From positions 1-34,303 of the forward strand of contig SKIC01000276.1 in the NCBI GenBank assembly GCA_007116685.1: a stretch of DNA of 34,303 nucleotides, given 5' to 3'. Each line of letters starts with the position of its first letter. The stretch's first letter is position 1. Position numbers and translations under genes: made by a program. The DNA comes from Balneolales bacterium. GTDB taxonomy: Bacteria > Bacteroidota > Rhodothermia > Balneolales > Natronogracilivirgulaceae. The notes under the pieces are model-generated. The model was not told the DNA's origin. It did no database searches and saw nothing but the letters and a program-made list of their open reading frames with translations. Shown here in pieces: positions 7,954-16,016 of this stretch.

Positions 7954-10401
7954 TCACAAAGAATCCACATGGATATTGATTCGCACACTACTCGCCCCTT
8001 CAGGTTTATTGTTTTCGTAGTGCGTATGTACAGCCTCAAGAAAATTGGCTGTATTCTGAGTGCCAAAAGTCTGAGGTAACTTTACGAACATCTCCCACAC
8101 AAATTTTCGGTTCACGCGATATAATGCCGCCGGACTCGGCCCCAAAATAATTGCTTTCGAATACGTTTTATAAATACTGTGCTTCATTTGCCCGGCCACT
8201 CTACCAACCAATTGCTCATTTCCACTCCTGAAAACAAACTTAATCAATTTCATAAACGGTGGATAAAGCAATGTTTTCCGGAATTGTAATTCCTGACGCG
8301 CAAATCCTTTGAAATCATGATGCCGTACAAACTGAAACGTTTGTTGCTCCGGTTTCCAGGTTTGTAAGAAAACTTCGCCTGGTTTATCGGCACGGCCGGA
8401 CCTCCCCGATACCTGACTCAGCATTTGGTACATTCGCTCTGATGACCGATACGATGGATAAGCAAGTTCCGTATCTGAATTCACAACGACTACAAGCGTG
8501 ACATTTGGGAAATCCAATCCTTTGGATACCAATTGGGTTCCTAATAAAATATCCGCCTCACCCCTGCCAAATGCCCCCAAAATATTGGAGTGACCATCTT
8601 TGCCCGAAGTTGTATCCTGATCCATCCTTAAAACAGAGCCTTCAGGAAATAAATCCTGAATTTCTTCTTCGATTTTTTGAGTCCCGCTACCCATTTCCTG
8701 TAAATCTTTTTCCCGACAGGCCGGACAGTGTTGAGGCTCTCTGGTACTGTGTCCGCAATAATGGCAACGTAATTGTCTTGTTTTCTTATGATATGTCAAG
8801 GAAACCGAACAATTCGGGCATTGAGGGATTTCTCCGCAACTATGGCAAATTAAAAAGGAAGCAAAGCCACGCCGGTTATACAAAATGATTACCTGCTCTT
8901 TTTTTTCTAATCGCTCTTTTATAGCCAGATAAACAGGAATTGCCAAAGGACCTTTCATGGCTTTTCCTTTGTACTGCTTCAAGTCGATTACTTTAACGGT
9001 GGGCATAGTAGCACCAGCATGACGAGCAGATAATTCCAACAATTTTGATTTACCTCGCGTGCAATTATGAAGCATATTCATACTAGGCGTTGCGGAGCCA
9101 CAAACAACCACGGCATTTTCGAAATAACCTCTCATCAATGCCACATCACGACCGTGATAGCGGGGTGCAGGATCTTCTTGCTTATACGATTGATCATGCT
9201 CTTCATCAACCAAAATGATTCCCAAATTCTGAACCGGAGCAAAAACGGCACTTCTCGGGCCAATCGCTATTTTCTTTTCACCTCTGTGTAGCGCTAACCA
9301 AGCCTCGTATCTTTGGCGCTCATTTTGGCGGCTGTGTAAAATGGCAATTTGATTCCCAAAGATTTGATAAAAACGTCGCATGGTCTGAGGTGTAAGTGCA
9401 ATTTCAGGAACCAATACTAATCCGCCTTTGCCCATTTCAAGCGCTGATTTCAAAGCGTGAATATAAACCTCAGTTTTTCCACTACCTGTAACACCAAAAA
9501 GTAAAAAGCTTTTGAACTCTTCCTTACGTAAAGGTTCAAGTATCTGCTCGTAGGCACTTTCTTGTTCCTCGTTTAGGGTTTTCAAAAGATGAGGTTCATG
9601 CAGCAAACTGGAAATTTCGTCAGGCGCTTCCTCTCCTACTTCTGAAATTACATGTTCATCTTTAATGCGTTTTAAAACATAATCTGAGAAAAGCTCATCC
9701 TGCCTCAAATCCGTCTTTGGTTTTGGAAGCCCCATTTCAAGCAGTTTTTCCAGAGCCATCAGCCATTTTGGCTGCTTTTTATTTTTTTTCTCTTCTTTGG
9801 TGATGAGTTCTTGCGATTTTTCCAAACCCCCTTCAGACCAATACCAAACGGTATGCGTTCTGACCGTCACCTTAACCTTTGGCTCTTCCCAAACCGAAAC
9901 GAAGTCTTTCTTCTGTAACCAACTGATTTGCCTTTTAACCCCATTTCCCCAACGACGCAGCATTTCATCCATGCTGATTTTCATTTCCGGTGCCTCCACA
10001 AGCGCCTGAAGTATCTCCGTTTCTTTAGGCTTCATATCCGGGGGGATGACAGGAATATCTGCCCTGACAAAAGTTTCTGATATAAAATTCAATCCCGCCG
10101 GTAAGGCTGCCTGAATGGCCTCTCCATAGGATGAAAAATAATAAGCACTCATCCAACCCGTCAGTTTTATCATTTCCAGAGACATGATGGGCTGCTCATC
10201 CAAAACCTGAGCAATTTCTTTTACCTTAAACGGAGGTTTTTTCTGATGAATATTAACCACCATCCCAATTACCATTCTAGACTGAAATGGGATATACACC
10301 CTCATACCCACAGACAGAATTTCCATTTTTTTCTTTGGGATTCTGTATGTAAAAACATCCCTGACATTCAGGGGAACGGCAACATCAGCAAAATTTTGCA
10401 A
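7954..10401 (-). CDS. priA: Primosomal protein N' (replication restart helicase)
   Basis: Superfamily 2 DNA helicase that recognises stalled forks and reloads the replicative helicase. The 815-residue product has the N-terminal 3'-end-binding domain (starting FADVAVPLNVRDVFTYRIP), a Walker A motif GVTGSGKT at 303-310, a DEEH box (ILVDEEHDQSYKQ), and the inserted zinc-binding module with eight cysteines around residues 525-565 (CHSCG, CPNC, CHYCG, CPAC). The helicase motif SKGLDFPNV follows. All key parts are present. The start is TTG at 10401: the in-frame codons between it and the upstream stop include no ATG or GTG. It stands alone, bounded downstream by the 134-bp inverted repeat. Confidence 0.97.
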   Translation of the reverse strand: MQNFADVAVPLNVRDVFTYRIPKKKMEILSVGMRVYIPFQSRMVIGMVVNIHQKKPPFKVKEIAQVLDEQPIMSLEMIKLTGWMSAYYFSSYGEAIQAALPAGLNFISETFVRADIPVIPPDMKPKETEILQALVEAPEMKISMDEMLRRWGNGVKRQISWLQKKDFVSVWEEPKVKVTVRTHTVWYWSEGGLEKSQELITKEEKKNKKQPKWLMALEKLLEMGLPKPKTDLRQDELFSDYVLKRIKDEHVISEVGEEAPDEISSLLHEPHLLKTLNEEQESAYEQILEPLRKEEFKSFLLFGVTGSGKTEVYIHALKSALEMGKGGLVLVPEIALTPQTMRRFYQIFGNQIAILHSRQNERQRYEAWLALHRGEKKIAIGPRSAVFAPVQNLGIILVDEEHDQSYKQEDPAPRYHGRDVALMRGYFENAVVVCGSATPSMNMLHNCTRGKSKLLELSARHAGATMPTVKVIDLKQYKGKAMKGPLAIPVYLAIKERLEKKEQVIILYNRRGFASFLICHSCGEIPQCPNCSVSLTYHKKTRQLRCHYCGHSTREPQHCPACREKDLQEMGSGTQKIEEEIQDLFPEGSVLRMDQDTTSGKDGHSNILGAFGRGEADILLGTQLVSKGLDFPNVTLVVVVNSDTELAYPSYRSSERMYQMLSQVSGRSGRADKPGEVFLQTWKPEQQTFQFVRHHDFKGFARQELQFRKTLLYPPFMKLIKFVFRSGNEQLVGRVAGQMKHSIYKTYSKAIILGPSPAALYRVNRKFVWEMFVKLPQTFGTQNTANFLEAVHTHYENNKPEGASSVRINIHVDSL

Positions 10402-10575
10402 GGGTGTTGGAGTGGTTTTTCTGATTAGGTTTTACGAAACGCTTCTAAATTGCTTTAGAAGAATAGATAAACATACTGAATCAGAATACAATACGCTTAT
10501 CCTAATTGTATGAATTACCAACTCGCATACTCTTATTAATTTATGTACCTAAGAATTGTATTTGTATTAATAAGT

Positions 10576-10733
10576 CCGGCCATTGGAAAAAATGGCGTTT
10601 AGAACGAAACGGAATGAAGCGTTAAGAAAGAAAACATACCGCTGATGTAACTTTAGGCTTTTCCTAACGAAATGGAGCATTGTTTTCTTTTAGCGGAATG
10701 CAGTTGCGTTTAGCCAATTTTTTCCTCGTCCGG
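10576..10733. repeat. Imperfect 158-bp palindromic element
   Basis: The left end (10576-10606, CCGGCCATTGGAAAAAATGG then CGTTTAG) and the reverse complement of the right end (10706-10733, CCGGACGAGGAAAAAATTGG then CTAAACGC) match over most of about 28 bases, with small gaps. Inner arms also pair (AAAGAAAACA near 10625 with TGTTTTCTTT near 10681). The whole would form a long imperfect cruciform. From memory, sequences like this, ending in TTTTGGTTACTTTTG, occur in many Bacteroidota intergenic regions; I could not search for copies. Confidence 0.55.
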
Positions 10734-10742
10734 TGAGTTTTG

Positions 10743-10768
10743 GTTACTTTTGCTCAATCAAAAGTAAC
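10743..10768. repeat. Perfect 10-bp hairpin GTTACTTTTG/CAAAAGTAAC
   Basis: GTTACTTTTG, loop ctcaat, CAAAAGTAAC. It directly follows the 158-bp palindrome and resembles a GTTACTTTTG-type repeat I associate with Bacteroidota intergenic DNA. It lies far from either neighbouring stop codon, so a terminator role is uncertain. Confidence 0.55.
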
Positions 10769-10924
10769 AGAAGTAAACTTTTCAGCTATTATCTTTTTGA
10801 ATATCGAGATCTTTGACAATGAACTAAATTTATAACAATACTTCCGCCTAATCGCCAATCATCACACATTCATAGTTGATAAATAAGTTTTGATTTTTGA
10901 TCTAGCAACTACGTTCACATATCT

Positions 10925-10947
10925 GGGGCAGGTTACAAACCTGCCTC
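10925..10947. repeat. CAGGTT/AACCTG hairpin downstream of comM
   Basis: GGCAGGTT-aca-AACCTGCC, a perfect 8-bp stem extended by a G-U and a G-C pair, about 90 bp beyond the comM stop. No T-tract follows on either strand. Its CAGGTT...AACCTG core recurs in the hairpin at 16022-16054. Confidence 0.5.
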
Positions 10948-11035
10948 AGGTATGTGAGATATGTGTGTAAGTGTGCTCCAAATATGTGTATTTGTGTATG
11001 TAAGACGGCGAACTTCTAGCTAAAACAAGTTTTTT

Positions 11036-12580
11036 CTAACCCAACCAGCCTTCTCTATCTAAATTCCGATACTGAATGGCCTCTGCAATGTGATTGCTCT
11101 TAATTTGCTCTGAAGAATCCAAATCAGCAATGGTTCTGCCAACTTTTAAAATTCGATCGTAGGCTCTGGCAGATAAGCTCAAGGATTGTATAGCCTTTTT
11201 CAAAAGTGCGGAGCCTGCGTCATCCAAGCCACAGAGTTTTCTTGCTTGTTTTGTACTCATTTGGGCATTACAGAAGACATCCTTCACACCCATAAATCGT
11301 TGCTTTTGGATTAAGCTCGCCTCCATCACCCTTTTTCTGATTTCAGCAGAAGACTCTCCTTTGGCTTTGGATGAAAGTTCTTCATAACTGACTTTCTGTA
11401 CTTCTATATGCAAATCAATTCTATCCAGCAGCGGTCCGCTTATTTTACTCAAATAACGCTGCATTAAACCGGGATTATTTCCACTGGTGGAATCAGATGG
11501 GTCGTACCAATCCCCAGACGGGGAGGGATTCATAGACGCCACCAACATAATTTGGGAAGGATAATTGACGGTCATTTTAGCACGAGATATCGTTACGTGA
11601 CCGTCTTCAAGCGGCTGACGCATAACTTCCAATGCACTTCTTTTAAACTCCGGAAGTTCATCCAAAAACAAAACTCCGTTGTGAGCCAACGATATTTCGC
11701 CGGGATGTGGAATACTACCACCACCTACCAAAGCCACGTCCGAAATGGTATGGTGAGGAGAACGAAATGGTCGGTGAGTGACAAGAGAGACACCATTTCC
11801 TAATAAGCCGGCTACCGAATGTATTTTGGTCGTTTCCAAAGCTTCATCCAATTCCAGTGGTGGCAGGATAGTTGGGAGGCGGCGGGCAATCATGGTTTTA
11901 CCGGAACCTGGCGGCCCCACCATTATTATATTATGTCCGCCGGCTGCGGCTACTTCCATTGCTCGCTTCACATTCTCCTGGCCTTTCACATCTGCGAAAT
12001 CAACGACCTCTTTATAAACATCCTGCGAGAAAATTTTAGAGATATCAACGCTAAATGGCTGAAATTCCTTTTCGGCGTTTAACCAGGACATCACTTCTTT
12101 AAGATGAGAGAAGCCAAAAACCTGTATACCTTCAACTACAGCTGCCTCGGTGGCATTTTCTTGGGGAACTACGATGTGCTTGATTCCCTTTTTCCTGGCC
12201 TCAACCGTTATTGGTAACACGCCACGCACCGGACGCAGATAACCATCAAGAGCCAATTCACCCAGAATCAGCGTTTCTGAAAGCAATCCTGTTTGGACTT
12301 GTTCGCTTACTGCCAGAAGCCCTATGGCAATAGGTAAATCAAACGAACTGCCTTCCTTTGGTAAATCGGCGGGAGCCAAATTCACCATAGTTCTGCCTCG
12401 GGGCATCTCGGCTCCCGAATTTTTGATTGCTGCTTCAATACGTGTTTGCGATTCACTAATGGCTCTGTCCGGCAATCCCACCAAATAGTATTTCGGCAAA
12501 CCACCTGTATAATGAATTTCAGTTGTAATGATATGGGCATCAACGCCATAGGTTGATGCGCAAAAGACTTTTGCTAGCAT
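11036..12580 (-). CDS. comM: ComM/YifB family Mg-chelatase-like AAA+ ATPase
   Basis: AAA+ protein; ComM is a hexameric helicase that promotes branch migration during natural transformation and is widespread also in non-competent bacteria. The 514-residue product has the N-terminal ChlI domain (LAKVFCASTYGVDAHIITTE..., GLPDRAISESQTRIEAAIKNSG), Walker A GPPGSGKT at 222-229, Walker B LFLDELPEF, the sensor stretch QIMLVASMNPSPSGDW, and the C-terminal Mg_chelatase_C region with LSARAYDRILKVGRTIADL. Two of the four C-terminal zinc-type cysteines common in this family appear missing between MNPSPSGDW and PGLMQRYLSKISGPLLDR. I start at the ATG at 12580, which has AGGA about 8 bases upstream and matches the family N-terminus; a start at 12664 would add 28 unlikely residues. 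Confidence 0.94.
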   Translation of the reverse strand: MLAKVFCASTYGVDAHIITTEIHYTGGLPKYYLVGLPDRAISESQTRIEAAIKNSGAEMPRGRTMVNLAPADLPKEGSSFDLPIAIGLLAVSEQVQTGLLSETLILGELALDGYLRPVRGVLPITVEARKKGIKHIVVPQENATEAAVVEGIQVFGFSHLKEVMSWLNAEKEFQPFSVDISKIFSQDVYKEVVDFADVKGQENVKRAMEVAAAGGHNIIMVGPPGSGKTMIARRLPTILPPLELDEALETTKIHSVAGLLGNGVSLVTHRPFRSPHHTISDVALVGGGSIPHPGEISLAHNGVLFLDELPEFKRSALEVMRQPLEDGHVTISRAKMTVNYPSQIMLVASMNPSPSGDWYDPSDSTSGNNPGLMQRYLSKISGPLLDRIDLHIEVQKVSYEELSSKAKGESSAEIRKRVMEASLIQKQRFMGVKDVFCNAQMSTKQARKLCGLDDAGSALLKKAIQSLSLSARAYDRILKVGRTIADLDSSEQIKSNHIAEAIQYRNLDREGWLG

Positions 12581-12667
12581 AATAAATTCCTGTATCTGTT
12601 TACTCTTTTTTGCGTAAGTAGATACAGCTGGACAGAAATCCTTACAAAAACTTACCGGAGGCAAGCC

Positions 12668-12919
12668 ATGTCATTTACAGAAGAATTCAAAATCACCGGA
12701 AATAATATCGTGCAAAAAATTGCCGAAATTTTAAATGAGGGAAACATCCGCAGGCTTGTATTAAAGAATAAAGACGGCAAAGTTTTATTGGATACGACTC
12801 TTACTATAGCAAGCATTGGCGGGGGATGGATTTTCTTACTATCACCAATCATTGCTACTATCGCAGCCATAGTGATGAGCCTCAAAGAAGTGACATTAGA
12901 GATAGAAAGAATAGATTAA
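12668..12919 (+). CDS. DUF4342 domain protein
   Basis: Small 83-residue protein matching the DUF4342 pattern: an N-terminal amphipathic part with NIVQKIAEILNEGNIRRLVLKNKDGK, a beta-like stretch VLLDTTLTI, one glycine/isoleucine-rich hydrophobic segment (about 47-70, GGGWIFLLSPIIATIAAIVMS) that is probably a membrane helix, and a final strand EVTLEIERID. Function of the family is not known. Strong ribosome binding site GGAGG six bases before the ATG. Divergent from comM, with only 87 bp between the starts. Confidence 0.85.
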   Translation: MSFTEEFKITGNNIVQKIAEILNEGNIRRLVLKNKDGKVLLDTTLTIASIGGGWIFLLSPIIATIAAIVMSLKEVTLEIERID

Positions 12920-13059
12920 TAGCAGACATTTCCTGTAGCAAATTCCATTTTTCTATTTATTAAAATCCTATTTCACGACCACATCTATATACATGTTTGA
13001 TATCTAGCTGAAGTAAAAACCTCAAAAAAAGCTATTTATGATATCTATATGCGGTTTTC

Positions 13060-13199
13060 TGGAAGCGTTTTTAGCATCTGTTATTTTGACAGATTTTCTT
13101 AAAAGCGCTTTTTTATTTATTAAAAAATCATAAAAGCGCTTCGACCATTTTTACACACGTCATTTAAGCATACTTGAAAGAGAATTAAAAGCGTTTCCA
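13060..13199. promoter_or_regulatory. Cluster of four AAGCGCTT-type operator-like sites
   Basis: Sites: GGAAGCGTTTTT (13061-13072), AAAAGCGCTTTT (13101-13112), AAAAGCGCTT (13132-13141) and AAAAGCGTTTCC (13187-13198). The centres are about 40, 31 and 55 bp apart. The core resembles LacI/GalR-family operators (AAGCGCTT, AANCGNTT). All lie upstream of the TTTG/TAATTTTG promoter, which suggests activation or looping rather than simple blockage. The binding protein is unknown and no LacI-family gene is in the window. Confidence 0.5.
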
Positions 13200-13200
13200 T

Positions 13201-13214
13201 TGTCATTTATGACA
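13201..13214. promoter_or_regulatory. TGTCAT-TT-ATGACA palindrome
   Basis: Perfect 6-2-6 inverted repeat TGTCATTTATGACA, 50 bp upstream of the -33 box. Size and symmetry fit a dimeric regulator site such as a Crp/Fnr- or GntR-type protein, but no family consensus is matched clearly. Confidence 0.35.
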
Positions 13215-13263
13215 TACAATTGAAGGATAAAATAATAGTTCAATAATTATTCAAATGATTTTC

Positions 13264-13295
13264 TTTGAGACGAGGAACAAATCATCGTAATTTTG
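13264..13295 (+). promoter_or_regulatory. Bacteroidota-type promoter for the secreted orphan gene
   Basis: TTTG (13264-13267), 20 bases, then TAATTTTG (13288-13295), matching the known Bacteroidota vegetative sigma consensus TTTG-N19-21-TAnnTTTG. Predicted start of transcription near 13302, giving a leader of about 170 bases before the ATG at 13473. Confidence 0.65.
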
Positions 13296-13472
13296 CATTG
13301 TCATATTCAAACAAGAGTATCCAACCTCTTTCACAATATTATCAGTTACGGTCTTACTAATAATTATCTCGAAAACGAAACAGATAATTTAACTAATCAC
13401 AGAAATTGGCATAACGCCAATACCAGCATGCAGTGAAAATCACTGTAGCTATTATAAATCAAATCATAATAC

Positions 13473-13949
13473 ATGATAAACATCAGATATATAATTAAAA
13501 CATTAGTCCTTGTACTTATTACAGGAACCAGTAGCGTCAGTTCCCTTCAGGCACTTGATACTACATACACACCACAACCTGACAGAAGCCATGTTGTGAT
13601 TCAACAATCAAATATGGATATGGTCGTAAATCAAAACATTCAGAATCTTTCCTCTGTGTCTGAGTCTGTGTTCACGATTTCTTTGACCAATCTAATGCAG
13701 ATTGCCTACTTAATGCCTGATGGCTCTTATCGCTCTGATATCAAAGAAGCCTTGCAGGAAACCATGAATACTGCTGCACTTACCTCGCACAGATATAAGG
13801 CATACCTTGCATTACTTACGCTCGACAGCGATGATTATGAAGAATGGATGAGCGACAGAATTAGTCTGGATCATCAAAACTTCATCATTGCGATTGCAAA
13901 TCACGTAAATCAAAAATTAATAGGAGACCCAACTCGTGACACTCCATAA
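13473..13949 (+). CDS. Small secreted protein of unknown function
   Basis: 158 residues with a signal peptide (about 1-28: hydrophobic core TLVLVLITGT, cleavage near LQA-LD). The mature part of about 130 residues is mostly helical, with no cysteine and no recognisable motif; the middle (SVFTISLTNLMQIAYLMPDG... LQETMNTAALTSHRYKAYLALLTLDSDDYEEWM) looks like a short helical repeat protein and recalls HEAT-like helices, but I cannot name a family. ATG start. It is monocistronic: a good promoter precedes it and a strong hairpin terminator follows at 14010-14052. The large upstream operator cluster suggests that its expression is tightly controlled. Confidence 0.75.
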   Translation: MINIRYIIKTLVLVLITGTSSVSSLQALDTTYTPQPDRSHVVIQQSNMDMVVNQNIQNLSSVSESVFTISLTNLMQIAYLMPDGSYRSDIKEALQETMNTAALTSHRYKAYLALLTLDSDDYEEWMSDRISLDHQNFIIAIANHVNQKLIGDPTRDTP

Positions 13950-14009
13950 AAACTGAGGATATCTATGCTTGAAGAAACCGATTGTGAACCCTCACATCAG
14001 GTAGCACAT

Positions 14010-14052
14010 AAAAAACCGGCTCTGTCTATACTTTTATGACATCCGGTTTTTT
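14010..14052. terminator. Bidirectional terminator hairpin
   Basis: AAAAAACCGG (14010-14019) and CCGGTTTTTT (14043-14052) form a perfect 10-bp stem with a 23-base loop; a T-tract follows on plus and, as the A-run, on minus. It ends the secreted orphan gene 60 bp upstream. Confidence 0.7.
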
Positions 14053-14294
14053 CATTTTCATTATATCCCCTAACATTTTTCTTGCCCTTCTATATCCCGA
14101 AATGGTCTCATAATCTAATATGAAAGACCATGCTGCACTTCCAAAATAACCGAAAAACAAATTTTGCAGATGCTATTTGATTGGTTATTATTGGCGAATA
14201 ACTCAAATCAACAACACTTCTTCTGGAATTTATAGAACAAATACTCGTCGATTTTGCCAACTTTGCCTGGGGTCCGTTTCTTTTAGTTCTCCTT

Positions 14295-15635
14295 GTGGGT
14301 GGCGGCTTGTTTTTTCTGATTATTTCTCGATTTATCCCCTATCGCCACTTTTTTCATGGGATAGATATCCTTACCGGCAAATATGAAGACCCAGACGCAC
14401 CGGGAGATATCAATCATTTCCAGGCGCTTTCCAGTGCGCTTGCGGCCACCGTTGGGATGGGGAATATCAGTGGCGTGGCAATCGCTATTATCGTTGGTGG
14501 ACCGGGAGCTATTTTCTGGATGTGGGTTTCTGCGCTTGTGGGTATGGCTACGAAGTTTTTCACCTGTACCCTGGCCATTCTTTATCGCGGTTACGATTCC
14601 ATGGGAAAGCTACAAGGTGGCCCGATGTATTTCATTACGGAAGGTCTTGGTAAAAAGTGGAAGCCGCTTGCCATTTTCTTTTCTATTGCCGGTTTATTGG
14701 GATGTACTCCTATGTTTCAGTCCAACCAATTGAGCCAAATTCTACGCGATACAGTTTTCATTCCTCTGGATATTTTGGGCGGCACTTCAACCGTATTGTC
14801 CGGTAGCGGAATTTCTGAGGCCGGATTTTTTATCTCTGATATTTTAGTTGGAATCACACTTGCCATTTTAGTTGCCTTGGTAATATTTGGAGGAATCAAA
14901 AGAATTGGATCGGTAACTGCCAGTTTGGTACCCCTTATGGTATTGATTTACGTGATGGCAGTAGTTTATATCATCATTAGCAATTACACCGAAATCCCAT
15001 ACTATCTCTCTTTAATCGTTACCGATGCTTTTACCGGACAAGCTGCTGCCGGAGGTGCTGTTGGAGTGGTGATTATAACTGGAATTCGCCGGGCAGCCTT
15101 TTCTAACGAAGCCGGTATTGGTACGGAAGCAATGGCACACGGCGCCGCAAAAACCCGAGAGCCTGTTCGCGAAGGCCTGGTAGCCATGCTCGAACCAGCC
15201 ATCGACACTTTGCTTGTGTGCACTATGACGGCCCTAGCAATTCTCATGACCGGCGTATGGACGACATCTGATGCGGATGGAATCACGCTTACGGCCATGG
15301 CTTTTTCTCAGGGGATTCCAGGCATAGGAAATACTGTGCTAATCATTTGTGTGGTTATTTTCAGCATTACCACCATGTTCACCTATAATTACTACGGCGC
15401 TAAATGCTTCGGATTTTTGTTCGGTGCCGAGCGCAGACACTACTATAATTACTTCTATCTTTTCGCCGTATTTTTTGGCGCCATCATGACCATTGACGCC
15501 GTAGTGAGTTTGATTGACGGCATGTTTGCCTTAATGGCCATCCCAACGATGACCGCCACATTATTACTCTCGCCAAAAGTGATGCAAGCCACCCGCGATT
15601 ACTTCCGCCGACGAGAAGCGGGTGAGATGGATTGA
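14295..15635 (+). CDS. AGCS-family sodium:alanine/glycine symporter, N-terminus unresolved
   Basis: Integral membrane Na+-coupled amino-acid symporter of the AGCS (AlsT/DagA) family. Family signatures: FQALSSALAATVGMGNISGVAIAIIVGGPGAIFWMW, KLQGGPMYFI, and RAAFSNEAGIGTEAMAHGAA, with about ten membrane segments. GTG at 14295 is the first standard start in frame, but translation further upstream still gives family-like sequence (EFIEQILVDFANFAWGPFLL) back to 14202, just after a TAA. The real start is thus likely upstream: a CTG at 14223, or an ATG at 14170 in another frame (MLFDWLLLANNSNQQHFF) joined by a -1 shift near 14220. The latter would make the gene frameshifted in this assembly or strain. 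Confidence 0.9.
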   Translation: MGGGLFFLIISRFIPYRHFFHGIDILTGKYEDPDAPGDINHFQALSSALAATVGMGNISGVAIAIIVGGPGAIFWMWVSALVGMATKFFTCTLAILYRGYDSMGKLQGGPMYFITEGLGKKWKPLAIFFSIAGLLGCTPMFQSNQLSQILRDTVFIPLDILGGTSTVLSGSGISEAGFFISDILVGITLAILVALVIFGGIKRIGSVTASLVPLMVLIYVMAVVYIIISNYTEIPYYLSLIVTDAFTGQAAAGGAVGVVIITGIRRAAFSNEAGIGTEAMAHGAAKTREPVREGLVAMLEPAIDTLLVCTMTALAILMTGVWTTSDADGITLTAMAFSQGIPGIGNTVLIICVVIFSITTMFTYNYYGAKCFGFLFGAERRHYYNYFYLFAVFFGAIMTIDAVVSLIDGMFALMAIPTMTATLLLSPKVMQATRDYFRRREAGEMD

Positions 15636-15792
15636 ATAGAAATCTTATTGATTATGTGAAGCTTAATCAGGATTCTTAAATAATCCCCCTGTAGCAGTCG
15701 AGGATAGGAATCAGGTTTTGGGCAAGAACCCCGGCGAATATGATGCCATAATTTGGATTTATTCGCAAATCGTTTCATTGCCTACATTTCAA

Positions 15793-15847
15793 GCTCCAGA
15801 GGAGCGGAATATTGGTAGCCCGGGGTTGAGCATAGCGATACCCCGGG
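15793..15847. repeat. Double-hairpin intergenic repeat (GCTCC-AGA-GGAGC ... CCCGGGGT/ACCCCGGG)
   Basis: A small hairpin GCTCC-aga-GGAGC (15793-15805), then GGAATATTGGTAG, then CCCGGGGT (15819-15826) pairing perfectly with ACCCCGGG (15840-15847). I recall this arrangement as a widespread intergenic repeat in Bacteroidota and some other phyla; copy number in this genome cannot be seen here. Confidence 0.6.
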
Positions 15848-16016
15848 TTAAAGAGAACGCGAAGCGTAAATGCGCCGGCGATATATGAATCGGAGATTGG
15901 GAAAGCATCCGGCGCGAAATGAAATGGGATTTGGTCGAACGTTGACGGTTGAACGTCGAACGGATTTGAATGGTGCGGTTGGCTAAATGGTATAATGCCA
16001 GACTCATCGGCTTTGC

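Larger units (their letters stand above)
10402..11035. other. Long intergenic region between comM and priA
   Basis: 634 bp with no convincing gene. It holds an imperfect 158-bp inverted repeat (10576-10733), directly followed by a perfect 10-bp hairpin (10743-10768), and near its end another perfect hairpin (10925-10947), annotated separately. The remaining sequence is AT-rich and has stops in every frame. The priA promoter should lie in the right-hand part of the priA-proximal 170 bp, but I could not assign -33/-7 boxes. Confidence 0.6.
12920..13472. other. 550-bp AT-rich regulatory region upstream of the secreted orphan gene
   Basis: No gene is visible. It contains four AAGCG(C/T)TT-type palindromic or half-palindromic sites (13060-13199), a 6-2-6 palindrome TGTCATTTATGACA (13201-13214), and a Bacteroidota-type promoter (13264-13295), leaving a leader of about 170 bases with small hairpins such as CAGTG-aaaat-CACTG near 13431-13445. 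Confidence 0.6.

Noticed and set aside
7621..8066. Two minus-strand open frames of 74 codons between priA and scpB
   Set aside because: They overlap the ends of priA and scpB and the inverted-repeat element; their translated sequences lack any family look and no ribosome binding site is present.
12652..12885. Minus-strand 77-codon frame opposite the DUF4342 gene
   Set aside because: Antisense of a recognised gene with a good ribosome binding site; no independent support.
14177..14386. Plus-strand 69-codon frame overlapping the AGCS N-terminus
   Set aside because: It is out of frame with the family-matching AGCS sequence and has no motif; the ATG at 14170 in another frame is the only one considered further.
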